64,000 nucleotides of DNA from Nocardioides immobilis (GTDB lineage: Bacteria; Actinomycetota; Actinomycetes; Propionibacteriales; Nocardioidaceae): contig NZ_QXGH01000019.1 of the NCBI RefSeq assembly GCF_003515065.1, positions 62,001-126,000 of the forward strand. Reading direction: 5' to 3'. The position numbers were made by a program, and so were the translations under genes. This document shows positions 33,156 through 43,482 of the stretch, piece after piece (positions within the stretch are counted from its first letter, which is position 1; each line of letters opens with the position of its first letter). The notes below the pieces were generated by a model, which did not search any database, had not been told where the DNA came from, and saw only the letters and a list, made by a program, of their open reading frames with translations.

Positions 33156-33488
33156 ATGGCGTACGACGAAGCACTCGCCGACCGGATCCGTGGCCTCCTC
33201 GAGGGCGAGCCCCTGCTCACCGAGAGGAAGATGTTCGGCGGACTCGGCTTCATGGTCGGCGGCAACATGGCAGTGGCTGCGAGTGGCCAGGGCGGCATCC
33301 TGGTCCGGGTCGATCCCGACGAGGGCGAGCGGTTGATGGCGACCACCTCGGCCCACCCGATGGAGATGCGGGGGCGCGAGATGTCGGGCTGGCTCCGGGT
33401 CGACGCCGCCGACGTCACGACCGACGAGGCACTCGACGAGTGGGTGCGGCGCGGGGCGTCGTACGCCGGGTCCCTGCCGGCGAAGTAG
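33156..33488 (+). CDS. TfoX N-terminal domain protein
   Basis: A 110-aa protein matching the TfoX/Sxy N-terminal domain: LADRIRGLLEGEPLLTERKMFGGLGFMVGGNMAVAA (about residues 7-42) with the characteristic KMFGG motif, then ILVRVDP and a C-terminal ALDEWVRRGASYAGSLP. In gamma-proteobacteria TfoX activates competence genes; stand-alone actinobacterial members have no defined role. It is divergent from the sortase gene with a short gap. Confidence 0.87.
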   Translation: MAYDEALADRIRGLLEGEPLLTERKMFGGLGFMVGGNMAVAASGQGGILVRVDPDEGERLMATTSAHPMEMRGREMSGWLRVDAADVTTDEALDEWVRRGASYAGSLPAK

Positions 33489-33501
33489 CCGCTCCCTGGC
33501 C

Positions 33502-33912
33502 TCAGCCGACGAAGATGCAGAACGGGTGGCCGGACGGGTCGGCCAGCACGTAGAGCGGCTCGCCCTCGTCCGCCGTGCGGTCGAGCAGGAGGGTGGCGCC
33601 GAGCCCCTCGGCGCGGCCGCGGTGCCGCTCCAGCTCGGCCCGGTCGGGCACCGTGAGGTCGAGGTGCATCTGCATCGGTACGTCGTGCTCGGGCCAGGTC
33701 GTGCGCTCGAGGCGCTCGACCTGCTGGAAGGCGAGCAGCCGGGTGCCGTCGTCGTCGACGAGCACCAGCCAGTCGGCGTCGTCCGCGGATCCGTCGGCCG
33801 GTGGCTCGTCGCCGGGCCGGTAGCGGGCCCCGAGCAGCTCGCGGTAGAACTCGGCGAGCCCCCGGCAGTCGGTGGTGTCGATGGCGGTCTGGAGGAGGTG
33901 CGGGTACTCCAT
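33502..33912 (-). CDS. VOC-family protein
   Basis: A 136-aa single VOC domain: TAIDTTDCRGLAEFYRELLGARY (about residues 9-31), a central MQMHLDLTVPDRAELERHRGRAEGLGA and the end YVLADPSGHPFCIFVG with the usual D-P-x-G-H-x-F-C signature. This subgroup is common in actinobacteria and has no defined substrate. It is convergent with the TfoX-N gene, 13 bp apart. Confidence 0.86.
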   Translation of the reverse strand: MEYPHLLQTAIDTTDCRGLAEFYRELLGARYRPGDEPPADGSADDADWLVLVDDDGTRLLAFQQVERLERTTWPEHDVPMQMHLDLTVPDRAELERHRGRAEGLGATLLLDRTADEGEPLYVLADPSGHPFCIFVG

Positions 33913-34018
33913 GTCGTCACGGTGCCAGACCGCTGGTCGGGGATGCACGCAGACGGGTCTCGGGGCGAGCGGTCGCGCGTCCCCCACGCACCGCTCGCCC
34001 CGAGGCCAATAGGGGTGG

Positions 34019-34468
34019 TCAACCCGCGAGCGCCCCCCACACCGCGACGATGGTGACCAGGGCCGCAAGGACGAGAGCGACCCGGGAGCCGAGGGCGCGA
34101 GGGTTCACCAGAGCGGTACACACGGCGCCGCCGGCCAGGACCATCGGGAGACCGCTCCAGAAGACCGCGAGACTGAGCACGGCCAGCACCGCCAGCACGG
34201 GGGTGCGGACGCGGCCGCCGTCGGACGGGGTGGTCCTGACCACCAGACCGAAGACGATGGCAGCGCCGACGATCGTGATCGCGACGACGACGAGCCAGCT
34301 GATGAACTCGTCCATGGTGAGGGTCGACTCGTAGTCGGCCAGCGGCGACCAGAACGTGCCGACAGCGGTCAGCACTGCAGCCGCCCCCGTCGAGAGTGCG
34401 GCGAAGAGCGGCCAGTTGGCGATCGCCTGTCGGCCGGTTGCGGGAGTGGTGGTGAGGTGGCTGGTCAT
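34019..34468 (-). CDS. Four-helix membrane protein of unknown function
   Basis: A 149-aa protein with four predicted membrane segments (about residues 20-40, 58-78, 88-108 and 122-146) and almost no soluble part. The ATG has a GGAGCA site 7-8 nt upstream. I do not recognise the family. It is divergent from the two-component system at 34630-37051 across 161 bp, so it is a reasonable candidate target of that system. Confidence 0.7.
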   Translation of the reverse strand: MTSHLTTTPATGRQAIANWPLFAALSTGAAAVLTAVGTFWSPLADYESTLTMDEFISWLVVVAITIVGAAIVFGLVVRTTPSDGGRVRTPVLAVLAVLSLAVFWSGLPMVLAGGAVCTALVNPRALGSRVALVLAALVTIVAVWGALAG

Positions 34469-34629
34469 GATGTTGCTCCTTCGGGTGGGATCGTTCGGGA
34501 GCCACCAGCACACCGTCGCGGTCGGCTCCGTCCCAGGTGCAGGTGTCCCGGCAGGTCCGGGAGATCGTCCGGAGCCGAACAGGACGCAAAGTCCCTGCGC
34601 GCCGCCTCGTCAGGCATCACACTCGGACC

Positions 34630-36410
34630 ATGGAGCGGCTGTCTGAGTCCTCGTTGAGGTTCCTCGGCCTGGGCCTGTTCGTCCTGGTCGTGCTGGCCGA
34701 CGTCGCTTACCTGCTCCTCGCCAGCGGGGTCGGCGAGCGGCCGGAGCTCACCTACCCGATCTCGCCGGACATCGACGAGGTGCTCGGCACCATGTTGACG
34801 GCGACGGTCGGTACGGCGCTCGCCTGGTTGCGGCCCCGCAACCCGATCGGCTGGCTGGTGACCTCGACGAGCCTCGTCCTCGTCCTCTGCATGGTCGGCG
34901 AGGCATACGGAGCCCGCGCCCTCGTGCTGGACGACCGGCTGCCTGCCGGAGACCTGGTGCTCTCGCTGACAGCCGGTCTGTGGGTCCCTGCCGTCTTCGT
35001 TCCTGTCTCGCTCCTGCTGGTCCGCTATCCCACCGGTTCGTTGACAGGGACCTCGCCGCGTCGCTTCGAGCGGGCGGCGGTGGCCGCCTTGGTCCTCATC
35101 TACATCGCCTATGCGATGTCCCGCGAGGCAGTGACCGACGTGGTGCGGGACGAGACCTCGCCGATCACCCTGCCCGACCTCTCCACGCCGCTCCTCCTCG
35201 CCGGGGTCTTGATCCTGGCGGCGTCCACCCTCCTGATCATCGGTGACGCGGTGCGGAGGATCCGTCGGCGTCCGGGGCGGGAGCGGTCCGCCCTGCTCCT
35301 GCTGCTGGGCACGACCGTCGCCGCTGCCGTGGTGATCTTCTTCGGGCCGGACGAGCGGCTCGCCAGCGTGGCGTTCGTCGGGATCCTGGTCGCTGTCGCC
35401 GTCGGCGTTCTTCGCTATGGGGCGCTGGGCATCGAGGTCACCCTGCTCACCGGCGACCGCAACGACCCGTTCGCGGTCCTGAACCGGCTCGGCGTACCAA
35501 TGGGCGAGGAGATCGACGAACGGACCCTCCCCGGTGTCCTCGCCAGGCTGCAGGAGGCACTCGGCGTGGAGGGCATCGCGATCGAGGGGGCCACCGGGGC
35601 CACGGTGGGCGTCCTCCCCGCGGAGCCTGTCCGCGTCCCGTTGGCCTTCGGCGGTCGTGAGCTCGGCGCGATGCTGGTCGGGCCACGGGTCGGCCGGGCC
35701 GGTTGGACCGCGACCGACCGGCGGATCGCCGAAGCAGTCGCCCCTCTCCTCGCGGCCGTCCTCCACGCTGTGCGCCTCGCAGAGGAGCTGCGGGAGGAGA
35801 AGGAGCGGGTCGTGACGGCGACCCAGGCCGAGCGGGTCCGCCTTCGCCAGGAGCTCCACGACGGGCTCGGACCGGCGTTGACCGGGATCGGGCTCGGCCT
35901 GGACGCACTGGCGCCGGGCCTCCCTGACGACGGCGCTGACATGGTCGCCCGGCTCCGCGCGGAGGTCACCTCCTCCCTCGACGAGACCAGGCGGATCATC
36001 GACGACCTGCGTCCAGCGGCGCTGGACGGCACGGACCTGGTCACGGCGCTGCGGCGCCGTACCGACCAGGTGCGGGAAGCCGGCGTCGTCGAGGTCACGC
36101 TGGACGCTCCGCACGTGCTTCCCCACCTGCCGCCTCCGGTCGCGACGGCAGCATTCCGGATCGCCGAGGAGGCGATCACCAACGTCGTCCGGCACGCGAA
36201 GGCCAACACTGCGAGGTCCGGATCGCCCTCGACGACACTCTGGTCGTCGAGGTGCAGGACGACGGCATCGGGACGTCCGGACCGCGACCGGGCGGCGTGG
36301 GCACCGCGTCCATGCGCGACCGAGCCGAGCGCCTGGGCGGCAGCCTGGTCGTCGAGAGCACCGATCCCGGCACGTTGGTGCGCGCCGAGCTGCCGGTCGG
36401 TGCGTCGTGA
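34630..36410 (+). pseudogene. Sensor histidine kinase (NarL/LiaS type), frameshifted in the ATPase domain
   Basis: Seven or eight membrane segments (about residues 9-235), a GAF-like region and a HisKA_3 dimerisation domain with the phospho-acceptor in RQELHDGLGPALTGIG (about residue 416). The ATPase N-box FRIAEEAITNVVRHAKA is in the original frame. Between 36204 and 36210 the frame changes: bases 36210 onward read CEVRIALDD, then VEVQDDGIGTSGP (G1 box) and GTASMRDRAERLGGSLVVES (G2 box) to a TGA at 36408-36410 that overlaps the response regulator start. One base appears missing near 36205-36210. In the unshifted frame the protein loses its ATP lid and runs 100 nt into the next gene. It is a decayed gene, a phase-variable site or a sequence error. 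Confidence 0.8.
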
Positions 36411-37051
36411 TCCGCCTGGTGGTGGCCGACGACCACCCGATGGTCCGCTACGGGATCGCGGCCGTGGTGGAGCGATCGACTGCGATCGAGCTCGTGGGCG
36501 AGGCGGGTGACGGATCCGAGCTGCTGGCGGTGGTGGCCCGGACCCGTCCGGACGTGGTCCTCACCGACCTCTCCATGCCGGGCATGGACGGCGGCGCCCT
36601 GATCCGTCGCCTGCGGAAGGAGCACCCCGACGTACCGATCCTGGTCCTCACCATGCACGAGGACGACGAGCAGGTGTTCGGCGCCCTGCGAGCCGGCGCC
36701 CGCGGCTACCTGATCAAGGGGGTGGAGGGTGCCGAGCTGGAGCGGGCGATCGAGTCCGTCGCGGCTGGCAACGCCGTCTACGGCCAGGCGGTCGCGAACC
36801 GGATCATCGACTTCTTCACCGGCACCTCCGAGGAGTACGCCGCCAAGGCGTTCCCCGAGCTCACCGATCGGGAGCGGGAGGTTCTCGACCTGATGGCGCT
36901 GGGGCTGCGCAACCGCGCGATCGGCGAGCGACTGGGCATGGCCGAGAAGACCGTGCGCAACCACGTCTCGGTCGTGCTGCAGAAGCTGCAGGTCTCGGAC
37001 CGGACGTCGGCGGCGATCAAGGCACGGGACGCAGGTCTCGGCCAGGCCTGA
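36407..37051 (+). CDS. NarL/LuxR-family response regulator
   Basis: A 214-aa regulator with a receiver domain (acidic pocket VVADDHPM at 5-12, phospho-acceptor in VVLTDLSMPGMDG, Asp54, and the conserved lysine in GYLIKG) and a LuxR-type DNA-binding domain (LTDREREVLDLMALGLRNRAIGERLGMAEKTVRNHVSVVLQKL, about 150-192). It starts at a GTG overlapping the stop of the frameshift-corrected kinase, so the two were one operon. If the kinase is truly broken, the regulator may be orphaned or phosphorylated by another kinase. Confidence 0.94.
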   Translation: MIRLVVADDHPMVRYGIAAVVERSTAIELVGEAGDGSELLAVVARTRPDVVLTDLSMPGMDGGALIRRLRKEHPDVPILVLTMHEDDEQVFGALRAGARGYLIKGVEGAELERAIESVAAGNAVYGQAVANRIIDFFTGTSEEYAAKAFPELTDREREVLDLMALGLRNRAIGERLGMAEKTVRNHVSVVLQKLQVSDRTSAAIKARDAGLGQA

Positions 37052-37091
37052 CCCTCGTCTGCCTGTCGGTGCCGTGCGCAAGGATGGTCAG

Positions 37092-40000
37092 GTGCCTGAA
37101 ACGCCCGATCCGCTGAGCAGGTTCAGCGAGCCGACCCGGACCTGGTTCCGGGCCGCGTTCGCGGAGCCGACGCCGGCGCAGGCGGGTGCCTGGGAGTCGA
37201 TCGCGAGCGGTCGCCACACCCTGGTCGTCGCGCCGACGGGATCGGGCAAGACGCTCAGCGCCTTCCTCGCCTCGATCGACAGCCTGCTGACCACGCCGAC
37301 GCCGGACGACAAGACCAAGCGCACCCGGGTGCTCTACGTCTCGCCCCTCAAGGCACTCGCCGTCGACGTCGAGCGCAACCTGCGGGCGCCGCTGGCGGGC
37401 ATCCGGCAGACAGCGGACCGCCTCGCAGTCCGCAGTGATGCGCTCCCCGACGTCCGGGTCGGCATCCGCTCGGGTGACACACCGGCCAACGAGCGCCGTA
37501 CTCTCACGACCCGGCCGCCGGACATCCTGATCACCACGCCGGAGTCGCTCTTCCTGATGCTGACCAGCCGTGCCCGCGAGTCGCTGCAGGGCATCGAGAC
37601 GGTGATCATCGACGAGGTGCACGCGGTCGCCGGCACGAAGCGCGGCGCCCACCTGGCGGTCACCCTCGAACGGCTCGACGCGCTGCTGGCGCGCCCCGCC
37701 CAGCGGATCGGCCTCTCCGCGACCGTCCGCCCGACCGAGGAGGTCGCCCGCTTCCTCGGGGGCCACGCCCCCGTCGCGATCGTCGCCCCGCCCGCCCACA
37801 AGGCGTGGGACCTGCAGGTGGTGGTCCCGGTCGAGGACATGACCGAACCCGAGGCCGGGCGCCCCGAGGTCGAGGAGTACGACGACCTAGGCGACTCGGT
37901 CGCGCGGCGCCGGGCCAGCATCTGGCCCCATGTCGAGGAGCGGGTCGCCGAGCTGATCGGCCAGCACCGCTCGACGATCGTCTTCGCCAACTCCCGCCGC
38001 ACCGCCGAACGACTGACCGCGCGCCTCAACGAGATCGCGACCGGCGAGAGCGCCGACGGCGCGGTCCCGCCGGCGCAGGTGATGGCGCAGTCCGGCGCCT
38101 CGGCCGGCTCCGTGCCACTGATGGCCAAGGCCCACCACGGCTCGGTCTCGAAGGAGCAGCGCGCGCAGATCGAGGACGATCTCAAGGCCGGCCGGCTGCC
38201 GGCGGTGGTCGCCACCAGCAGCCTCGAGCTCGGCATCGACATGGGCGCGGTCGACCAGGTCCTGCAGATCTCCTCGCCGCCCAGCGTGGCCAGCGCCCTG
38301 CAGCGTGTCGGACGGGCCGGCCACCAGGTCGGCGAGACGTCGAAGGGCGTGTTCTTCCCGCAGCACCGCGGTGATCTCGCTCCCGCTGCGGTGTCGGTGG
38401 CCCGGATGCGCACCGGCCGCATCGAGGCGCTGCGGATCCCCGCCAACCCGCTCGACGTCCTCGCCCAGCAGGTCATCGCCGCGACCGCCCTCGACGAGTG
38501 GGACGTCGAGGAGCTCTTCGACACGTTCCGCCGCGCCGCGCCGTACTCCTCGCTCCCGCGCAGCGCCTATGACGCCGTCCTGGACCTGCTGGCCGGCCGC
38601 TACCCCAGCGACGAGTTCGCCGAGCTGCGCCCGCGGATCACCTGGGACCGGGTGACCGGCCGGATCGCGGGGCGTCCCGGTGCGCAGCGGCTGGCCGTGA
38701 CGAGTGGCGGCACGATCCCCGATCGCGGGCTCTACGGCGTGTTCCTGGTGGGCGGCGAGGGACCGGGACGCAGGGTCGGTGAGCTCGACGAGGAGATGGT
38801 CTACGAGAGCCGGGTCGGCGACGTGTTCGCACTGGGCGCCACGAGCTGGCGGATCGAGGACATCACCCACGACCAGGTGCTGGTCTCGCCGGCGCCCGGC
38901 GTGCCCGGCCGGCTCCCGTTCTGGAAGGGCGACACGCTCGGCCGGCCGGCCGAGCTCGGCGCGGCGGTCGGCGCGTTCACCCGCGAGCTCGCCGCACTGC
39001 CCGACGACCAGGCGCGGGCCCGGGCGCGGGCCGACGGCCTCGACGACAACGCAGCGACCAACCTCGTGGGCTACGTCCGCGAGCAGGTCGACGCCACCCG
39101 CCTGGTCCCGAGCGACACGACGCTGCTCGTCGAGCGGTTCCGCGACGAGCTCGGCGACTGGCGGCTGGTCCTCCACTCCCCCTACGGCACCGCCGTGCAT
39201 GCCCCGTGGGCGCTGGCGATCAATGCCCGGTTGCGCGAGCGCTACGGCCTCGCCGGCCAGGGCAGCCAGGCGATCGCGTCCGACGACGGCATCGTGATCC
39301 GGATCCCCGACACGGATGCCGAGCCGCCGAGCGCCGACCTGGTGGTCTTCGAGCCCGACGAGATCGAGGAGATCGTCACCCGTGAGGTCGGCGGGTCCGC
39401 CCTGTTCGCGAGCCGCTTCCGTGAGTGCGCCGGCCGCGCCCTCCTGCTGCCGCGCCGCGACCCGGGCCGCCGCAGCCCGTTGTGGCAGCAGCGCCAGCGG
39501 GCCGCCGCGTTGCTCGAGGTCGCGGCGCGCTACCCGTCGTTCCCGATCGTGCTCGAGACGGTCCGCGAGGTGCTCAACGACGTCTACGACCTGCCGAACC
39601 TGACCGCGCTGCTCACGCGGGTGCAGCGGCGCGAGGTCACGGTCACCGACATCGAGACCAGCGCGCCGTCGCCGTACGCCCGGACGCTGCTGTTCGGCTA
39701 CGTCGCCCAGTTCGTCTACGAGGGCGACTCCCCCATCGCCGAGCGCCGGGCCGCCGCGCTCACCCTCGACCAGGGCCTCCTCGCCGAGCTGCTCGGCCGG
39801 GCCGAGCTGCGCGAGCTGCTCGACCCCGACGTCCTTGCCGAGGTGGAGGCCGAGCTCCAGCGGGTCGCCTCCGATCGCCGGGTGCGCGACGCCGAGGGCA
39901 TGACCGACCTGCTGCGCCTGCTCGGTCCGCTGACCACCGACGAGGCCGTCGCCCGAGCGGTCCCCGACTCGCCGGTCGCCGACTGGCTCGCCGACCTCGC

Positions 40001-41630
40001 CGCCGCGCGCCGGGTGGTCCGGGTCCGGATGCCGTACGGCGACGCCTGGGCCGTCGTCGAGGACGTCGCGCGACTGCGTGACGGGCTGGGTGTGCCGGTC
40101 CCACCGGGCACGCCGGCCACCTTCACCGAGCCGGTCGAGGACCCGCTGGCGGACCTGGTGGGTCGGTACTCCCGCACCCACGGACCGTTCACCGACCGGC
40201 AGGTCGCCGAGCGCCTCGGCCTGGGGGCGGCCGTGGTCCGCCACACGCTTCAGCGCCTCGAGGCCCAGGGGCGGGTGCTGACCGGCGAGTTCCGCCCCAC
40301 CGGCGTCGGCGACGAGTGGTGCGACGCCGAGGTGCTGCGCCGGCTCCGGCGCCGGTCGCTGGCGAAGCTTCGCCACGAGATCGAGCCGGTCGAGCCGATG
40401 GCGCTCGCCCGGTTCTCCGCGGCGTGGCAGCAGGTGTCGGGCGGGCGCGGTCTCCGCGGCATCGACGGCGCGCTGCGCGCTGTCGAGCAGCTGGCCGGAG
40501 CACCGGTGCCGGCGTCGGCGCTCGAGCCGTTGGTCCTGGCGTCCCGGGTGCGCGACTACGAGCCGGCGTACCTCGACGAGCTCACCGCGACCGGCGAGGT
40601 CGTCTGGGCCGGCCACGGCGCGCTGCCCGGCAGTGACGGCTGGGTGTCGCTCCACCTGGCCGACCAGGCGCCGCTGACCCTGCCGGACCCACAGACCGAG
40701 ATCGACGACGAGCTGCAGCGCCAGGTGCTGACCGCGCTGGCGCCCGGGGGCGCGTGGTTCTTCCGCCAGCTGAGCGACTCGATCGGCAGCATGGACGATG
40801 CCGCGCTGAGCACCGCGCTCTGGGAGCTCGTGTGGTCCGGCCGGGTCAGCAACGACACCCTCGCGCCGCTCCGCTCGCTCACCCGGGCCGGCCGTCCTGC
40901 CCACCGGACCCGCCAGGTCGCCCCGCGCCCCGGTCGGGTGGCCCGCTCCGGTCCGCCGGAGACCGCGGGCCGGTGGGCGCTGCTGCCCGCGATCGACACC
41001 GACCCGACCCGCCGCGCGCACGCGACGGCGGAGCGGCTGCTCGACCGGCACGGCGTGGTCACCCGCGGCGCCGTCGTCAGTGAGCGGGTCCCGGGCGGCT
41101 TCGCCGCCGTCTACCGGGTCCTGTCGGCGTTCGAGGACTCCGGCCGCTGCCGTCGTGGCTACTTCGTCGAGGGGCTCGGCGCCGCCCAGTTCGGCACCGC
41201 CGGCGCCGTCGACCGTCTGCGCACGTTCTCGGCCGTGCCCGAGCACGACAAGCCGGTCGCGATCGCGCTCGCTGCCACCGACCCGGCCAACCCCTACGGT
41301 GCCGCGCTCCCTTGGCCGCCCGGTGAGTCCGACGGCGGGCACCGCCCCGGTCGCAAGGCGGGTGCGATCGTCGTACTCGTCGACGGCTCCTTGGTCCTCT
41401 ACGTCGAGCGTGGCGGACGCACGCTGCTCACCTGGAGCGACGAGCCCGAGCTGCTCGGACCGGCGGCGGAGGCGCTCTCGACCGCGGTCCGGCGCGGGAC
41501 CCTCGGCAGGCTCACGGTCGAGAAGGCCGACGGCGCCCCGCTGCTCGGCTCCGGTCCGAGCGCGCTGCGCGCCGCGCTCGATGCCGCCGGCTTCGTGGCC
41601 ACACCCCGCGGTCTCCGGATCCGGGGCTAG
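37092..41630 (+). CDS. lhr: Lhr-type DEAD/DEAH superfamily 2 helicase
   Basis: A 1512-aa helicase matching full-length bacterial Lhr (large helicase-related), a 3'-5' DNA translocase linked to DNA repair. The core has motif I APTGSGKT (about residues 46-53), motif II DEVH (about 174), motif III SAT (about 208), the second RecA lobe with SSLELGIDMGAV and QRVGRAGHQVG (about 403), and then winged-helix and Lhr-specific domains. The C-terminal 650 residues form the Lhr-CTD. A GTG at 37092 with an AGGA site 8 nt upstream is chosen over an upstream GTG at 37074. An Fpg/Nei glycosylase gene follows 16 bp later, in line with a repair role. Confidence 0.95.
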   Translation: MPETPDPLSRFSEPTRTWFRAAFAEPTPAQAGAWESIASGRHTLVVAPTGSGKTLSAFLASIDSLLTTPTPDDKTKRTRVLYVSPLKALAVDVERNLRAPLAGIRQTADRLAVRSDALPDVRVGIRSGDTPANERRTLTTRPPDILITTPESLFLMLTSRARESLQGIETVIIDEVHAVAGTKRGAHLAVTLERLDALLARPAQRIGLSATVRPTEEVARFLGGHAPVAIVAPPAHKAWDLQVVVPVEDMTEPEAGRPEVEEYDDLGDSVARRRASIWPHVEERVAELIGQHRSTIVFANSRRTAERLTARLNEIATGESADGAVPPAQVMAQSGASAGSVPLMAKAHHGSVSKEQRAQIEDDLKAGRLPAVVATSSLELGIDMGAVDQVLQISSPPSVASALQRVGRAGHQVGETSKGVFFPQHRGDLAPAAVSVARMRTGRIEALRIPANPLDVLAQQVIAATALDEWDVEELFDTFRRAAPYSSLPRSAYDAVLDLLAGRYPSDEFAELRPRITWDRVTGRIAGRPGAQRLAVTSGGTIPDRGLYGVFLVGGEGPGRRVGELDEEMVYESRVGDVFALGATSWRIEDITHDQVLVSPAPGVPGRLPFWKGDTLGRPAELGAAVGAFTRELAALPDDQARARARADGLDDNAATNLVGYVREQVDATRLVPSDTTLLVERFRDELGDWRLVLHSPYGTAVHAPWALAINARLRERYGLAGQGSQAIASDDGIVIRIPDTDAEPPSADLVVFEPDEIEEIVTREVGGSALFASRFRECAGRALLLPRRDPGRRSPLWQQRQRAAALLEVAARYPSFPIVLETVREVLNDVYDLPNLTALLTRVQRREVTVTDIETSAPSPYARTLLFGYVAQFVYEGDSPIAERRAAALTLDQGLLAELLGRAELRELLDPDVLAEVEAELQRVASDRRVRDAEGMTDLLRLLGPLTTDEAVARAVPDSPVADWLADLAAARRVVRVRMPYGDAWAVVEDVARLRDGLGVPVPPGTPATFTEPVEDPLADLVGRYSRTHGPFTDRQVAERLGLGAAVVRHTLQRLEAQGRVLTGEFRPTGVGDEWCDAEVLRRLRRRSLAKLRHEIEPVEPMALARFSAAWQQVSGGRGLRGIDGALRAVEQLAGAPVPASALEPLVLASRVRDYEPAYLDELTATGEVVWAGHGALPGSDGWVSLHLADQAPLTLPDPQTEIDDELQRQVLTALAPGGAWFFRQLSDSIGSMDDAALSTALWELVWSGRVSNDTLAPLRSLTRAGRPAHRTRQVAPRPGRVARSGPPETAGRWALLPAIDTDPTRRAHATAERLLDRHGVVTRGAVVSERVPGGFAAVYRVLSAFEDSGRCRRGYFVEGLGAAQFGTAGAVDRLRTFSAVPEHDKPVAIALAATDPANPYGAALPWPPGESDGGHRPGRKAGAIVVLVDGSLVLYVERGGRTLLTWSDEPELLGPAAEALSTAVRRGTLGRLTVEKADGAPLLGSGPSALRAALDAAGFVATPRGLRIRG

Positions 41631-41646
41631 GCGGAGGTACGCCCGG

Positions 41647-42435
41647 ATGCCCGAGGGTGACGCCGTCTTCCTCACCGCCCGTCGCCTCGACCGCGGCGTC
41701 GCCGGCCAACGGCTGAAGGCCTCCGACTTCCGCTGGCCGTCCCTGGCGACCGTCGATCTTGCCGGCGCCGTCGTGCTCGGGACCGGCACCCACGGCAAGC
41801 ACCTGCTCACCCGGCTCGACCACGACGGTCGGCAGCTCACGCTGCACACCCACCTCAAGATGGAGGGTGTCTGGAGGGTCCTGGACGCCGGGCAGCGTTG
41901 GCCGCGGCCGTCGCACGAGGCGCGGGTGGTGCTGCGGACCGAGTCCCGGGAGGCTGTCGGCTTCGCGCTCGGCCTGGTCGAGCTGCTCCCCACCGCGGAC
42001 GAAGCCAGCGTCGTCGGCCACCTCGGTCCCGACCTCCTGAGTCCCGAGTGGGACGAGGGCGAGGCGCTTCGCCGCCTGATCGCAGACCCGGCCCGGGTCC
42101 TCGGGGAGGCGCTGCTCGACCAGACCGTGGTCGCCGGGATCGGGACGATCTACCTCGCCGAGGTCTGCTTCCTCCAGGGCGTGCACCCGCTCGGCCCGGT
42201 GAGCGCCGTAGCCGACCCCGGTCGGTTGCTGCGGCGGGCCCGGCAGCTCCTCCAGGCCGGCGTCCGCCACGGCCGCCCGACGACCGCCGGCGACCGCCGG
42301 GGATCAGTGTGGGTTTACCGCCGCCAGCGCCAGCCGTGCTTGCGGTGCCGCACCACGATCGTCGCCGGCGAGGTCGGCGGCGAGGGACGGGAACGGACGA
42401 CGTACTGGTGTCCGTCCTGCCAGCCGTTGACCTGA
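41647..42435 (+). CDS. nei: Fpg/Nei-family DNA glycosylase/AP lyase
   Basis: A 262-aa base-excision enzyme. It starts MPEGD, giving the N-terminal proline nucleophile and Glu2 after Met removal. The helix-two-turn-helix region LLDQTVVAGIGTIYLAEVCFLQG is near residues 158-180, and the C-terminal zinc finger has CLRC and CPSC (about 238-260). The MPEGD start and the finger resemble actinobacterial Nei rather than MutM. A GGAGG site is 9 nt before the ATG. The gene probably shares a transcript with lhr. Confidence 0.92.
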   Translation: MPEGDAVFLTARRLDRGVAGQRLKASDFRWPSLATVDLAGAVVLGTGTHGKHLLTRLDHDGRQLTLHTHLKMEGVWRVLDAGQRWPRPSHEARVVLRTESREAVGFALGLVELLPTADEASVVGHLGPDLLSPEWDEGEALRRLIADPARVLGEALLDQTVVAGIGTIYLAEVCFLQGVHPLGPVSAVADPGRLLRRARQLLQAGVRHGRPTTAGDRRGSVWVYRRQRQPCLRCRTTIVAGEVGGEGRERTTYWCPSCQPLT

Positions 42436-42523
42436 CCCGTGAGCACGCTCCCACGTCCCTGAGACGACCCTGAGGTTCGACCACTCCGGGAACGAGGGCC
42501 TGACCATCAGCGTTGAATTGGAC

Positions 42524-43405
42524 ATGCACCACCACTACAACGGACTGAAGACCGCCGTACTGTTCGCGGCCATCATCGGCCTGCTCCTGGCCGTAGGTGG
42601 CACGATCGCGGCTGCCACCGGCAACGCGATCTTCATCTGGGTCTTCGCGCTGATCGGCGTCGGCACCACGGCCTACGGCTACTGGAACTCCGACAAGCTC
42701 GCCATCCGTGCGATGCACGCCTCCCCGGTGACCGAGGCGCAGCAGCCCGCGATGCACCGGATCGTGCGCGAGCTCTCGACTGCGGCCGGCAAGCCGATGC
42801 CGCGGCTCTACGTGTCCCCCACCGACGCACCCAACGCGTTCGCCACCGGCCGCAACCCCGAGCACGCCGCGGTGTGCTGCACCGAGGGGATACTGCGCCT
42901 GCTCGACGAGCGCGAGCTGCGCGGCGTGCTCGGCCACGAGCTGATGCACGTCTACAACCGCGACATCCTCACCTCGTCGGTCGCTGCAGCCGTCGCCGGC
43001 GTGATCAGCGCGGTCGGCCAGTTCCTCGCCTTCACGTCGATCTTCGGCGGCGGCAGCGACGAGGAGCGGCCCAACCCGTTGGCCATGATCGCGATGGCGC
43101 TGCTCGCGCCGTTCGCCGCGATGGTGATCCAGCTCGCGATCAGCCGCACGCGGGAGTACGACGCCGACGAGGACGGCGCCCGACTCACCGGGGACCCGCT
43201 GGCGCTCGCCTCGGCGCTCCGCAAGCTGGAGCTCGGCACCCAGCGGGCGCCGCTACCGCCGACTCCCCAGCTGCAGAACGCCAGCCACCTGATGATCGCG
43301 AACCCGTTCCGCGCCCAGGACCTGTCGCGGCTGTTCGCGACCCACCCGCCGATGGCGGACCGGATCGCCCGGCTCGAGGCCGCGGCACACCAGCAGTCCC
43401 GCTAG
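42524..43405 (+). CDS. htpX: HtpX-like M48 membrane metalloprotease
   Basis: A 293-aa zinc protease. Two N-terminal membrane helices (about residues 10-30 and 34-54), the zinc motif [11 protein letters not shown] (about 136-146), two further helices around 150-172 and 184-206, and the third-ligand region [15 protein letters not shown] (about 208-222). HtpX proteins degrade damaged membrane proteins under stress. The ATG at 42524 is used; a TTG two codons upstream is in frame. Neither has a good ribosome site. Two strong hairpins follow the stop. Confidence 0.93.
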   Translation: MHHHYNGLKTAVLFAAIIGLLLAVGGTIAAATGNAIFIWVFALIGVGTTAYGYWNSDKLAIRAMHASPVTEAQQPAMHRIVRELSTAAGKPMPRLYVSPTDAPNAFATGRNPEHAAVCCTEGILRLLDERELRGVLGHELMHVYNRDILTSSVAAAVAGVISAVGQFLAFTSIFGGGSDEERPNPLAMIAMALLAPFAAMVIQLAISRTREYDADEDGARLTGDPLALASALRKLELGTQRAPLPPTPQLQNASHLMIANPFRAQDLSRLFATHPPMADRIARLEAAAHQQSR

Positions 43406-43448
43406 CCGTCACACCGGTCCCACCACTCACATCACCCAGGGAGAACTG

Positions 43449-43482
43449 GCACTTGTCGGCCGTTGCAACGCCCGACAAGTGC
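43449..43482. terminator. 34-bp near-perfect palindrome between convergent genes
   Basis: GCACTTGTCGG and CCGACAAGTGC are perfect 11-bp arms; the loop CGTTGCAACG is itself self-complementary, so the whole element is a 17-bp-arm palindrome with one C-C mismatch. It lies between the ends of htpX and clgR and could stop transcription from both sides. There is no T-run. Confidence 0.5.
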
